Below are positions 24,277 through 37,221 of a stretch of DNA of 64,000 nucleotides, piece after piece. Origin of the DNA: Acorus gramineus (taxonomy: Eukaryota > Streptophyta > Magnoliopsida > Acorales > Acoraceae); assembly GCA_030737835.1 (NCBI GenBank), contig JAUJYN010000027.1:1364001-1428000 (forward strand), read 5' to 3'. The translations under genes and the position numbers were made by a program. The stretch's first letter is position 1; each line of letters opens with the position of its first letter. The notes beneath the pieces were generated by a model. It was not told the origin of the DNA. It worked only from the letters and a program-made list of their open reading frames with translations, and searched no databases.

Positions 24277-24722
24277 ATTTGACTTGAAATTCTGCGCATG
24301 CTTCACTAGAACAGCCATAACTTCCTCAATATAGCTCCGAATTGCACAATTCAAATTCCGTTGGAAAGCTAAGAAGATTATCTACAACTTTCATGTTTAT
24401 GCCAAGATCAAATAATCTCTCCAGCTATTCCGAAATTAGAGCTAAACATAGAACAGGGCTGCTGCCAGAATTTCCCTCCCCGGGGTATACTTGGAAAAAT
24501 ACCCATAACTTTTACTACAAGAATCCAGTTGACCTAATTCCACTTTTGTACGAAAGCTAACTCAAAACTGGACATCTCATAATAAAATCATATTTAAACC
24601 TCTTCATCTTGGATTTTAACAAAATCAAATCCAAATACCAAATTGGAGATACATAACTTCGAGGAAAAAAATTATGTAGCCAAATTTTCAATCAGAGCGC
24701 TCCAAATGACACAGGCACAACA
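21277..24722 (-). repeat. 5' LTR of B1
   Basis: It is almost the same length as the 3' LTR and closely alike throughout, including the CpG-rich block at about 23390-23825, a micro-exon equivalent near 23220-23265 and the GA microsatellite (24240-24275). The LTR end reads TATCACGCCCC instead of TGTCACGCCCC, a G-to-A change in the terminal TG/CA context. Confidence 0.92.
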
Positions 24723-25331
24723 ATAAGGGTGACCCCTAACATGGATTTACATCATAAACAACAAATCATACAACATGCATACATGGTATGGCCCACTTAA
24801 ACATGCATACGTGGCCATTAATCATATAAGCACACAAGGCATAACTTAAGCATGCGTTGGGTATCACCAACTTAAAAGAAAGGGTCAAGCGCGATCTCGC
24901 GCACTAACAGGTGCATGCCAATATTCCAAACGAACCTGAGTCGAGTAGGAAATCGCATCTACTTACTCAGTTCGTGCAGAGGGAGAGGGCGAGAGAGATC
25001 ATCATCTCAAGAAGTTGGTCATAGCTTTGCCCCATTAGCATGGGCGCAACAACTACACCACGCCCTCGAGTCTTATCGCAAGGGAATATTAGGCAGGTGC
25101 CCGTTATTAACCCAGACTTAATCATGTTGGATATTCAATTAATATGGTGGGAGTAGTATTACAATACTACCTAAGGCATGCCATATTCTATACATCCATA
25201 CACATTACAGAAATACATGCCCATACTAGAGGGGCGCATGCGATACAATCATTCACACATGGATACAATACATGCCATATAAGCCTAGCATGCAAGATAT
25301 CTAACATATTATAGTTTAAGCATGGCCATAC
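24723..25331 (-). repeat. B2 3' LTR, part 2 of 3
   Basis: It resumes with ATAAGGGTGACCCCTAACATGG after B1 and continues to CATAC, the target duplication of solo LTR 1. It holds the 24915-25121 stretch that is open for 68 codons in several LTR copies. Confidence 0.85.
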
Positions 25332-28300
25332 TATTATGCCTGTGTCATTTGGAGCCATTTCGGTTAAGCCTTGGTCACATCTAGGTCATTCATGGCCTTT
25401 TTAATTTTTTGATCAGAGTCGCTAAAAATTTTAGCTTTTAGCCACTTGCGGGAGTTAGGGTACTCTGATTGGAAATCTAACTGCATATTATGGGTCCTTG
25501 TACCGTTTAGTACTACCCATAAAAATTTCATCGAATTCTGGTAACGTTTTGAAAAATATGCAGTTCAGAACTGTATCCAGGTTTTGAGAGTTCCTGGTTT
25601 GATTAGTCGAATAGTGTGAGATATTTTGGTGAATGTGGTGACCTTGGGTAACCTTACCCCCCTTTACTTAGTGGTGAAGCAACCAATTGGTTATTTACAA
25701 TGTTAGTGGGTGAGGTTAGGTTAGGTTCACCCCCACATTTTTCCATTACAGTCACCCCCCCCCCCCATGTGAGAAAAATGTCTCTCTCCCTCTCCCTCTC
25801 CCACTCCCCACGTGGATCTCTCTTTGGGGCTTTTTTTCTCTCTTTCAAACACACCCCAAGTGTTTGATGAAATGTCAAGGAGAAGAAGATGGAGCAAGAA
25901 GAGGAAGTGCAAGTGTAAGACTAGGTGAGTGTGTGTGGGTATGCATGTATTGTTGATTGTTTCTCCTCCCTCTCCTCCTCCCATGGTGGATCCCCTTATT
26001 TTCTTCCCCTCCCCTTTGGTTTAGCCATGAAGAAGAGAAGCGAAGATGGAGGTGGTGGTAGTGGTGGTGGCGGTTGAGGTGGTCAAGGGTGCGCTTGCGA
26101 GCCCCTACATCTCCCCCTTCCCTCCCCCTCTCTTTTGGTTAGTTTCCCTCTTTTTTAATTAGCTTTTATGCATGTTAGGGTGACTGGGAGGGCATGCATG
26201 TGAGTCGTTTTGAGTTGGGTGCATGTAGGGGCAAGGGGGGAGGGTTGGGGAATGCTGGGCGAGCCGCAGACGCGCGGGCAGAGGGGCTCTAACAGGTGCA
26301 GGCGGGCGTGGGCACGTGCGCGCGGATGATGGTAGCGAACGGGGTGCTCGCAGGGCGTGCGCGCGAGTGCGTGCATGGCGCACGCGAGCGTGCGCGCGCG
26401 CGGGGCAGGTTGTCTGGGACGGTCTAGGTGCGCGGCTGGGTGCGAGCGCGCGCGCGCGCGTGCGTGCGCGTGGAGGGGCATGCGCGGGGCTGCCAAGGGT
26501 CTCAGGTAGGTGCTGGGCCACTTGGGCATTCAGCGTACGTGCGTGCTCGCATCCGTACGAGCCCGTATAATGTTATAATGTGTTGTTACTCACCAAATTT
26601 GATGCTCTTACCTTGCAGATCTCGTCGAATGGGATGCGTGAGGTCCGGGGTTGCGGTGAGTGGTTTGGTCCAATCCCCCCCTCCTCGAGATGCGCTCCAC
26701 ACGCGAAGTTGTGCGTCATGCATCGATGGGGCACCTAAGCTATACTATTTGTGTAGATAAGTAGTATGGCCATGCTTAAGCTATAATATGTTAGATATCT
26801 TGCATGCTAGGCTTATATACATGTATTGTATTCATGTATGAATGATTGTGTTGCATGCGCCCCTCTAGTATGGGCATGTATTTTTGTAATGTGTATGGAT
26901 GTATAGAATATGGCATGCCTTAGGTAGTATTGTAATACTACACCCACCGTATTAATTGGAATATCCAGCATGATTAAGTCTCGGTTAATAATGGGCACCT
27001 GCCTAATATTCCCTTGCGATAAGACTCGAGGGCGTGGTGTAGTTGTTGCGCCCATGCTAATGGGGCAAAGCTATGACCAACTTCATGAGATGATGATCTC
27101 TCTCGCCCTCTCCCTCTGAACGAACTGAGTAAGTAGATGCGATTTCCTACTCGACTCAGGTTCGTTTGGAATATTGGCATGCACCTGTTAGTGCGTGAGA
27201 TCGCGCTTGACCCTTTCTTTTAAGTTGGTGATATCCAACGCATGCTTAAGTAATGCCTTGTGTGCTTATGATTAATGGCCACGTATGCAGGATTAAGTGG
27301 GCCATACCTTGTATGCATGTTGTATGATTGCTGTTTATGATGTAAATCCATGATTAGGGAGTATCCCTATGATTAATTGATATGTGATCGTGCATATGGT
27401 TCATGCACGTAGCTAAGATTTAATTCTCCTATAAAATATATGTGCATGTTAAAACTAATCAGGCCTATCTGAAATAGGCGTGGGTATGACCCGCTGTCGG
27501 GTTGTACCTTATTAGTTAGAGCGCTAGCGATGTAATCGCCCCATGCATCCGAGCGATGCACTCGTTTGGAATTCAAGAGAATTCATTATCTTATCGGTTT
27601 TGTTAAGCCGGTAGTTGGGGCATTAAGCTAGGCCTACCCGTGCTAGGCGTGTATATGAACCACCTGTTGGGTTATGTGCCTTGGGATTATTTTTGCGTGA
27701 GAGCAGAGGCAACCCCCCTTGTGTCCGAGCGACGCAACCGTGTGGGAGTACAATAGTGTTCGCTATCATCGATATGTGATTATCGAGAGTAGTTGTTTTT
27801 CCATTGGGTTTGCTTTGCGAACATGGAATGTTTACTCCCAATGTCGTCCGAGTTGAAGAGGCCCGGGTTGTAGCTGTCCTGACAGAGGGCTCCCATCCGT
27901 AGGTACCACCGATGCGTTCGGAAGCATACTGATCGTGGGAGTGTACCAGGTAGAGGCTACCCGGGAGAGGGTTAACGAATGACATTGCGAGCGTGGGATT
28001 GTTCTCCCCTTCGTTGGATCCGATGTAGGAACTTCCCGGCGTTGGAAAAGCTGTCCTGACAGAGGGCTCCCATCCGTAGGTACCACCGAGGCGTTCGGAA
28101 GCGTACTGATCGTGGGAGTATACCAGGTAGTGACTACCCAGGGAAAGGGCTACCGGTGGACCAAGGGTGTAGAGCAGTCTAAGTCTCTTCCAAAAGTCCT
28201 ATGTCACCTCTAAGGGGTGAGGGTGAGGATGAGGTGAAGACACGTCACTGCGTGACCCATTCGTTGTTCGTCCGTTCCCATAATTGTTGGGTCCGGTTGC

Positions 28301-29101
28301 GTATCGATGTTCAAAGACATCGTTGGGCAGTTATCCCGATGTAGATGTTTCAGTAGCGTTGTGTAGACCAGTAATTCCGGGTCTCGTCGACCAACGGTAT
28401 GGTCTCTCCCCAAGAGACCCAAGAGTCTCCCTCCGGGAGTGAGGGTGAGGTTGGTGATTCAGTAGTGTTGTGTGGACCAGTAATTCCGCGTCTCTTCGAC
28501 CAACGGTATGGTCTCTCCCCAAAAATCCCAAGAGTCTTCCTCCGGGAGTGAGGGTGAGGGTGAGGTTGGTCGCGCCGCCGCGTGACCCTGTTATCCATGG
28601 GTTTCCACCCATGCTTTCCTTGAAAGGAAATTGCTTTAGTATTGAACTGTTGTATGGTGATTGGTTTCCAGCCACTCACTAAGCTTGTAGCTCACCCCTA
28701 GCATACTGTTTTTTTTAGGGGTAGTGTTGGGCGTGGAGCTGGAGCTTTCCTGTGGCGTGGTCTTATGGGCGTGGAGCGTTCTTCCGGCGGGTGGCGAGTG
28801 CGAGGCTGTCAGCAGTCCTAGAGTCATTTTATGTATTGTGAATCGTGCATGTGGCACATGTTGTATTTTATTTGGAATTGACTTGGCTCTCACAGGACAA
28901 TGATTGTGTATTCGAGTCTGTAATAATGTTTTTGGTTTACAGACATTGTTTATATATTATGCTTCCGCTTTTCAGTCAGTTATCATTATCCTTACTTTGC
29001 CACCTTGTGTGTTGTTGTTGGAGTCTTTATTGACCTGAGGTATTGATAGCTGATATTTCATTATTGCCAAGTCTCGGGGACGGCTGCCCTGGGGCATGAC
29101 A
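25332..29101 (+). mobile_element. Solo LTR 1, family B (3770 bp)
   Basis: It runs from TATTATGCCTG (TGTTATGCC in other copies) to GGGGCATGACA with a perfect 5-bp target duplication CATAC (25327-25331 and 29102-29106). There is no interior, as left by recombination between two LTRs. The CpG-rich block is at about 26260-26560 and the micro-exon equivalent at 26619-26655 with acceptor TTACCTTGCAG and donor GTGAGTGG. The 115-bp duplication is near 28335-28570. Confidence 0.95.
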
Positions 29102-29106
29102 CATAC

Positions 29107-30813
29107 TACTTATCTACACAAGTAGTATAGCTAGGATGCCCCATTGATGCGCGATGCACGACTACGCGCGTCAAGCGCATCTCGAGGGGGGGGGATTGGA
29201 TCAAACCACTCACCGCAACCCGGGTCGTCGCGCATCGCGAGGCAGCAAGCGAGCAGGGCAAGCGGGGCAGCACGCATGCAGAGGGAGGCACGCACACGCG
29301 GGGCAGCACTCGGGTTGCACAGGCAGGGCAAGGCGCGCTGGGCACAGCCGCAGGGAACGTCGCAGGACGCACTGGGCACAGTCGCTGGGCGCGCTGGGCA
29401 CAGTCGCAGGGAACGTCGCAGGACGCACTGGGCACAGTCGCTGGGCGCGCTGGGCACAGTCGCAGGGAACGTCGCAGGGCGCGCTGGGCACAGGCGCAGG
29501 ATGCGCTGGGCACAGACGTAGGGCACTGGCGCAGGACGCGCTGGGCACAGACGCAGGGCACGCCGCAGGGCACGCTGGGCACAGGCGCAGGGCGCGCTGG
29601 GCACAGACGCAGGGCGCGCTGGGCGCAGACGCAGGGCACGCCGCAGGACGCGCTGGGCACAGACGCAGGGCACGCCTGGCACAGACGCAGGTGCTGGCAG
29701 GGCATGCTGGGCACAGCTGCTGGGCAAGAGTGCTGGTGCTGGCAGGCAGCAGACAGAGCAAGCTGGGCACAGGCAGCACACAAGCAACCAAGCACACACA
29801 GGGCAGCAGACACACGGGCACGCCGACACCCCTACACCCAAGCAACCAAGCACACACAAACCAAAACACAAACACTTAGCATGCACCACCTCCCAACACA
29901 CCCAATGAGCTGAAAAACCAGAAAAAGAAGAAGAGGGGAATGCTTACCAAGAGAAGGGGAAAGGGAAGGGGGAGGTGAGGGAGCTCGCAAGCACGCCCAT
30001 GACCACCTCGACCACCACCACCACTAACACCACTTCAGCCTTCATTCCTCTTCTTCTTGCTGAACCAGAGGGGAGGGGGGATCCATGGATAACATTAGGG
30101 GGGAGCAATAGGAGGAGGAGAGGGAAGAGACAACAACAATGGCACACACCTTCTCTTCTTTGCTCTTCCAAGCACTTCTTCCTCATCTTCCCCTTCTAAA
30201 ACTCTACCAAACACCTCAAGAGGGCTGGACCAAAGAGAGTGAGAGAGGAGACATTTGGGGGGAGGACATTATATAGACAAAGTGGGGTTCAAAGGACAAA
30301 AATCGTCCATGACCCGAAATTCTGTACATGCTTCACTAGAACAGCCATAACTTCTTCAATATAGCTCCGAATTGCACAATTCAAAGTCCACTGGAGAGTC
30401 AAGAAGATTATCTACAACTTTCATGTTTATGCCCAGATTAACTAACCCCTCCAGCTATTCCGAAATGAGAGATAAACATTGAACAGAGCTGCTGCCAGAA
30501 TTTTCTCATCCCCGGGGTATACTTGGAAAAATACCCATAACTTTTACTACATGAATCCAGTTGATCTAATTCCACTTTTGTATGAAAGCTAACTCAAAAC
30601 TGAGAACCTCATGATAAAATCATATTTAAACCTCTTCATCTTGGATTTTAACAAAATCAAATCCAAATACGAAATTGGAAATGCATAACTTCTAGGAGAA
30701 AAATTATGTAGCAAATTTTCAATCAGAGCACTCCAACTCCTGTAGGTGGCTAAAACCCAAAATTTTAGTGACTCCGATCAAAAAATAAGGCTCCAGATGA
30801 CACAGGCATAACA
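29107..30813 (-). repeat. B2 3' LTR, part 3 of 3
   Basis: It resumes at TACTTATCTACACAAGTAG after the second CATAC and ends at GACACAGGCATAACA. The place of the CpG-rich block is taken by a 28/56-bp minisatellite. A TATATAAT-like box on the element strand near 30267-30274 would be the promoter. Confidence 0.87.
29330..29720 (-). repeat. Minisatellite, 28/56-bp units
   Basis: Units starting GCAGGGAACGTCGCAGG begin at 29350, 29406 and 29462, exactly 56 bp apart. Each is made of two halves of about 28 bp around CTGGGCACAG. Less regular units continue to about 29720. Frames stay open across it on both strands only because the units lack stops. Confidence 0.85.
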
Positions 30814-32146
30814 TTCTCCCCCCCTTAGGAAATTTAGTCCTCAAAATTTAAGGAAACCCAAAGGGGAGGCCGAACACAGCCAGTATCACGCATAGACCTT
30901 TTGCTTCCAAGTGGTTAATGCACCTGACTGGCGCTACCGACACACTGTAATCAAAGAAACGGTCTTAGCGTGGAGCCTCTTCTCACGCTGGTCCTTGACC
31001 TCGATCCACTGCTCCACGAACGACAAATCCAGCTCGAGGATGAGGAAGTCGAACGAAATGACTGAGCAGGATCGTGGACATAACCCCTTAGCTCTGAGAC
31101 AAGGATGACGTCGTGGGCATGAGTCAGTTGTGGGGGAAAGACTACATGACAAGCCACCTCCCCAATCCACTCAATGACGAGAAACAGTCCCATTGAAGAG
31201 ACAACTCAGCTTGCCCCAAATGTCGAAACAGAGGATGCCCTTAAACTGGGACACCTTGAGGAAAACATGGTCGCCAAACCCAAAGGTAAGCTCCTGGCGA
31301 CGATGACCTGCGTAGCCCTTCTACCGATTCTGGGAGGTGCAGATGCACACACGAACCAACCTGGCAACCGCAAGGTCAAACAACTAACTTATGGCCCCTC
31401 CAACTGACGCTCCTCAACCGTCCCAACACAAGGGAGGTATAAAACTGCGCCTGTAGAGTGCCTTTCACAGTACCATCAGGATGTTCGACTGGCAGTCGTC
31501 TTGTAGGCATACCTCAACAAATGGGTGGTGCCTCACCCTACTGCCCTTATCATCAAGCACGCAGGCACTTAGCATGTCCTCCAAGGTCTGAATCGTCCTC
31601 TCTATCTGGCTGTCTATCAGCGATGAAACGCTATACTTAAATGGAGGCTCGCGCCAAAGCCTGCTAAGGCTGCGCCACAACCTTAAAGTAACCCTCGCGT
31701 CTCAACCGAAAATAACACCTACCGGAGTGCCATGAAGACGAACAATCGCGAAGGTGAAAACCCACGTCAAGGCGTCTAGAGACTCGATCAGTCAGATTAG
31801 GGAGGGGAGCGTGGACTTAGTCAGTCGGTCAATGATCACCTAGACGGCGTCGTGACCCGAATGTGACATTAGCGAGTCTGCAACAATCTCTGATAACTTT
31901 GCATGGGGGCATGCCAACCTGGGAAACAAGGTCACCCATATCGCCTTTTCATCGCACCACTAGCAATCTCAATGAAGACTACCCCAAAGTAGTCCACGGA
32001 AGCCCAATAAAACTTTTGAGATCCACGAAGGCATCCGACGCATTCGTCAACCCCGACAGCAGTACTTAAAACTCGTAGTGCCCGAAACGGTCACGATAGG
32101 CCATCTACAGGATGTCCAACTCTCGGATCTAACAGCAGACACCCGC
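30814..32146 (-). pseudogene. pol: B2 interior: integrase/RT remnant
   Basis: The purine tract (minus strand CCTAAGGGGGGGAGAA) adjoins the LTR. Remnants: integrase tail 30934-31193 (EWIGEVACHVVFPP) ending at the same TAG (30934-30936) as B1 and B3; integrase core 31465-31680, which still has Glu in [14 protein letters not shown]; and RT active-site relic FIEI at 31965-31977. It stops at 32146 against the next LTR without protease, gag or primer site. Confidence 0.83.
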
Positions 32147-35100
32147 TGTCACGCCCCAGGGCGGCCGTCCCCGAGACGTGGCAATAATGAAATATCAGCT
32201 ATCAATACCTGAGGTCAATAAAAACTCCAACAACAACACACAAGGTGGCAAAGCAAGAATAATGATAACTGACTGAAAAGCGGAAGCATAATATATAAAC
32301 AATGTCTGTAAACCAAAAACATTATTACAGACTCAAATTCACAATCACTGTCTTGTGAGAGCCAAGTCTTGACCAATAAAATACAACCTGTGCCACATGC
32401 ATGATTTACAATACATAAAATGTCTCTAGGACTGCTGACAACCTCGCACTCGCCACCCGCCGGAAGAACGCTCCACGCCCATAAGACCACGCCACAGGGA
32501 AGCTCCAGCTCCACGCCCAGCACTACCCCTGAAAAGAAACAGTATGCGAGGGGTGAGCTACAAGCTCAGTGAGTGGCTGGAAACCAATCACCATTACAAC
32601 AGTTCAATGCTAACACAATTTCCTTTCAAGGAAAATATTGGTAGAAACCCAATGGATAACAGGGTCACGCGGCGGCGGGACCAACCTCACCCTCACCCTC
32701 ACTCCCGGAGGAAGACTCTTGGGTCTTTTGGGGAGAGACCATACCGTTGGTCGAGGAGACCCGGGATTACTAGTCCACACAACACTACTGGATCACCAAC
32801 CTCACTCTCACCCTCACTCCCGGAGGGAGACTCTTGGGTCTCTTGGGGAGACCATACCGTTGGTCGAAGAGACCCGGAATTACTGGTCTACACAACACTA
32901 TTGGATCATCTACATCGAGGTAACTGCTCAACGATGTCTTTGAACATCGATACCCAACCGGACCCAACAACTATGGGAACGGACGAACAACGAATGGGTC
33001 ACGCGGCGATGTGTCTTCACCTCATCCTCACCCTCACCCCTTAGAGGTGACATAGGACTTTTGGAAGAGACTTAGACTCCTCTACACCCTCGGTCCACCG
33101 GTAGCCCTTTCCCCGGGTAGTCACTACCTAGTATACTCCCACGATCAGTACGCTTCCGAATGCCTCGGTGGTACCTACGGATAGGAGCCCTATGTCAAGA
33201 CAACTTTTCCAACGCTGGGAAGTTCCTACATCGGATCCAATGAAGGGGAGAAGAATTCCACGCTCACAATATCATTCGTTAGCCCTCTCCCGGGTTGCCT
33301 CTGCCTGGTATACCCCCACGATCAGTACATCTTGCTGCATGCATCGATATTACGTACAGGTGGGGGCCCTCTGTTAGGACAGCAACAACCTGGGCCGCTA
33401 CAACACGGACGACATTGGGAGGAAACATTCCATGTTCGCAAAGTGAACCCAATAGAAAAACAACTACTATCGATAATCACATATCGATGATAGCGAACAC
33501 TATTGTGCTCCCACACGGTTGCATCGCTCGGACACAAGGGGGGTTGCCTCTGCTCTCACACAGAAATAATCCCAAGGCACATAACCCAACAGGTGGTTCA
33601 TATACACGCCTAGCATGGGTAGGCCTAGCTTAATGCCACAACTACCGGCTTAACAAAACCGATAAGATAATGAATTCTCCTGAATTCCGAATGAGTGCAT
33701 CGCTCGGATGCACGGGGGTGATTTCATCGCTAGCGCTCTAACTAATAAGGTACAACCCGACAACGGGTCATACCCACACCTATTTCAGATAGGCCTGATT
33801 AGTTTTAACATGCGCATATATTTTATAGGAGAATTAAATCTTAGCTACGTGCATGAACCATATGCACGATCACATATCAATTAATCATAGGGATACTCCC
33901 TAATCATGGATTTACATCATAAACAGCAATCATACAACATGCATACAAGGTATGGCCTACTTAATCCTCCATACGTGGCCATTAATCATAAGCACACAAG
34001 ACATAACTTAAGCATGCGTTGGATATCACCAACTTAAAGGAAAGGGTCAAGCGCGATCTCGCGCACTAATAGGTGCATGCCAATATTCCAAACGAACCTG
34101 AGTCGAGTAGGAAATCGCATCTACTTACTCAGTTCGTTCAGAGGGAGAGGGCGAGAGAGATCATCATCTCATGAAGTTGGTCATAGCTTTGCCCCATTAG
34201 CATGGGCGCAACAACTACACCACGCCCTCGAGTCTTATCGCAAGGGAATATTAGGCAGGTGCCCGTTATTAACCCAGACTTAATCATACTGGATATTCCA
34301 ATTAATATTGTGGGAGTAGTATTACAATACTACCTAAGGCATGCCATATTCTATACATCCATACACATTACAAAAAATACATGCCCATACTAGATAGGCG
34401 CATGCAACACAATCATTCATACATGGATACAATACATGTATATAAGCCTAGCATGCAAGATATCTAACATATTATAGCTTAAGCATGGCCATACTACTTA
34501 TCTACACAAGTAGTATAGCTAAGATGCCCCATCGATGCGCGACGCACGACTACGCGCGTCGAGCGCATCTCGAGAGGGGGGGGGGGGATTGGACCAAACC
34601 ACTCACCGCAACCCGGGACCTCGCGCATCCCTTTCGACGAGATCTGCATGGTAAGGGCATCAAATTTGGTGAGTAACATCATAATATAACACATAGAAAT
34701 TACTAGAAATACCAAAGACTTAGACATGCACGCATACGGGCTCGCACGCATGCGAGCACGCGCGTACGCACGCATGCCCAAGTGCCCCAGCACCTACCCG
34801 AGCCCCTGGGCAGCCCCAAGCATGCCCCAGCACGCGCACGCACGCGCGCGCACGCACTGGCACCCAGCCGCGCGCCCAGACGCAGTGCCCCGCGCGCGCG
34901 CACTCTCGCTCGTGCCCGCGCAGTGCCCCGCATGCACACCGCTCGCTACCAGCGTCCGCGCACACCCGCGCACCCGCTCTGCGCCCGCCTGCGCCTGCCA
35001 GCGCCCCTCTGCACGCGCGCACGCGCGCAGACAGAGCCCTGCGCGCGCCCACCCATTCTTAACCCCTTTTTAACCCCTTTTAACCCCTCCCCCACACTTC

Positions 35101-35359
35101 CCACTCACTCTAAACCAAATACCTAGCATACATGACTCCCCAACAACCCCTAAGCCAAGAAAACACCAAAGAAAAGAAGGGGAAGAGCTCACCTAGGGAG
35201 GGGGAATGAAAGGGGGAGATTCGGGGGCCCTCGATGCACCCGCGACCACCTCAACCACCACCACCACTACCACCACCTCCACAGCCCTCCTCAGCCTCCT
35301 TTGGCTGCAAAACAAGGGGGGAAGGACATGAAAAGGGAGCTAGAGAGAGGAGGATCAAC
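32147..35359 (-). repeat. B3 3' LTR, part 1 of 2
   Basis: It starts TGTCACGCCCC and continues to TCAAC, the target duplication of solo LTR 2. It includes the two-unit 115-bp duplication and a CpG-rich block (about 34740-35070). It is the 3' LTR of B3, because a purine tract and coding remnant follow its other end at 43737. Confidence 0.87.
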
Positions 35360-36128
35360 TGTTATGCCTGTGTCATTTGGAGCCATTTCGGTTAAGCCTT
35401 GGTCACATTTGGGTCATTCAGGGCCTTATATTTTTTTCGATCGGAGTCGCTAAAATTTTAGCTTTTAGCCACCTGCGGGAGTTGGAGTACTCTGATTGGA
35501 AATCTAACTGCATATTATGGGTCCTGGTATTGTTTCGTACTACCCATAAAAATTTCATTGAATTCCGATAACGTTTTGAAAAATATGCAGTTCCAAATGG
35601 CATCCGAGTTTGGTCGTTACTGATTTGGATAATTGTGAGAAAATGCACACGCCTAAGTGGGGATGGTCAACTAAGTCTTGACGTTTTGCTTTTTTCATTG
35701 GTTGGGTTGACTTGTCAACACTCCCCCTCCCACCAACCCACTTTATGAAAATTAAAGACCCCCTATTTGTCTCTCTCTCTCTCTCCCCTTCTCAAGGAAA
35801 TGAAGCCATCCGAGGCTTTCTTTTCTCCTCTCCCTTTCATTTTGTGTATAATAGTTGGGAGTAATGGAGATCAAGGAGAAGAGGAGGGATTTCATGAGAT
35901 GATCAAGATAGAGTGCAAGAAAGAGTGAGAAAAGGTGAGCATGTGTTGTTGTTGTTGTTGTTGTTGTTTCTCTTCCCTCAATCCCCTTCTCATGCCCTTG
36001 CACCCCTGTTTTCTTCCAAGAAGGGCTGGTGGAGAGGCTGAAGAGATGGTGGTAGTGGTGGTGGTGGTTGAGGTGGTCGTGGGTGTGTCGATAACCCCGC
36101 ATCTCCCCATTTCCCTCCCCCTATTTCA

Positions 36129-36646
36129 GTAAGGCCGCTCACTGTCTTTTAAAGATCTCAGTGAATCTAGTATTTAGCGGCATATTTTTAGGATTATGTC
36201 TTCTTATGATTTGATCATCTATGTGTCTAGATGTTATATATGAAATTTGGGGTCATTATGATATCTGTGTTATAAGTTAGAACCTGTTTTGTATGGCCTG
36301 TCCAGATTCGCGTAGGAATTGACCTGCTTCTGGAAATAATTTGTTTCGGTTTGTAGAGGAAAAATTAGGTTCTAATGTCTTCATGGATTATGATCCCAGC
36401 ATATCAGAGAATTTCCATGATTTATTTCATAATTTTTGGAAGTGTATTGGGTGCTGTGGAGACCAATTAGTAGGGCTGGTTGCAGCAGATTTGGCAGTTT
36501 TGCTTGGTTGAGTGTCAAGGAGTTGTTTGCATGTGTCTTGGGTGATAATATGGAACTATCCGGGATTAGGGCCTTCATGAAGTAGGCTTATATGTGTGAT
36601 AGGAGGTTCCATATTTTAATTGTGGATCATTGGTTGTGTTTTGCAG
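36129..36646 (+). other. AT-rich candidate intron in solo LTR 2
   Basis: GTAAGG at 36129 and TTTTGCAG ending 36646 bound 518 bp of AT-rich sequence. The same sequence occurs only in B0 (about 12937-13352, minus). It replaces the CpG-rich or minisatellite sequence found at this site in other LTRs. Confidence 0.4.
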
Positions 36647-37221
36647 ATCTCGTAGACCGGACGCGTGACGATCCGGGTATCTGTGAGTGGTCAGATCCAA
36701 TCCCCCCCCTCCCTCGGGATGCGCTTGATGCGCGTAGTTGGGCGTCGCGCATCGATGGGGCCCCCTAGCTATACTACTTGTGTAGATAAGTACTATGGCC
36801 ATGCTTAAGCTATAATATGTAGATATCTTGCATGCTAGGGTTATATACATGTACCCCCGTTTGCCAACTGACATAAACAATGAATAGGGGAGAATAACAG
36901 TAGAATAGCCCTTATTCGCTGTTTGTTTGGGACGGATAAACCCCGATAGCAATGCCTGGATAAACTAGCATAAGGCCTGATAACAATTCTAATAAAATGG
37001 AGAATAGCTTATCAGGGCTTATCTATTCCTGAGAATAAAAATACCCCTCACCATCATTACAAAAAAATTCTCTCACTTACTTTAACAAACCCCAATGATA
37101 TACCCATCTTATATTTCCACCATCTAATCAGTGGACCGCTCCATCCAGAATAGATCACGATCGTCCAAAATAACAAAAAATAGACAGTTCATCCTGACCG
37201 TCCTAAATCCCCACTCAAAAT

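Larger units (their letters stand above)
15099..24722 (-). mobile_element. Family B element B1, complete but defective
   Basis: Both LTRs (15099-18539 and 21277-24722; 3441 and 3446 bp), primer site, short interior and purine tract are present. The interior is only 2.7 kb against about 5 kb in A1. It is inserted in the B2 LTR with ATAAGGG on both sides. The coding remnant is riddled with stops, and several lesions are shared with B2, B3 and B4. Confidence 0.9.
13353..32146 (-). mobile_element. Family B element B2, split by nested insertions
   Basis: B2 on the minus strand consists of a 3' LTR in three parts (13353-15098, 24723-25331, 29107-30813) and a truncated interior (30814-32146). B1 and solo LTR 1 are inserted in its LTR. 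No primer site precedes the LTR end at 32147, so the gag side was lost. Removing the nested elements leaves an LTR of about 4.06 kb, the longest here. Confidence 0.8.

Noticed and set aside
29106..29913. Cysteine- and alanine-rich repeat proteins in the B2 LTR
   Set aside because: These are readings of the 28/56-bp minisatellite, open on both strands because the unit has no stop codons.
35377..35571. Short frames shared by LTR leaders (also 43527-43733)
   Set aside because: They arise from the common LTR start sequence, have no domain and are not kept in all copies.
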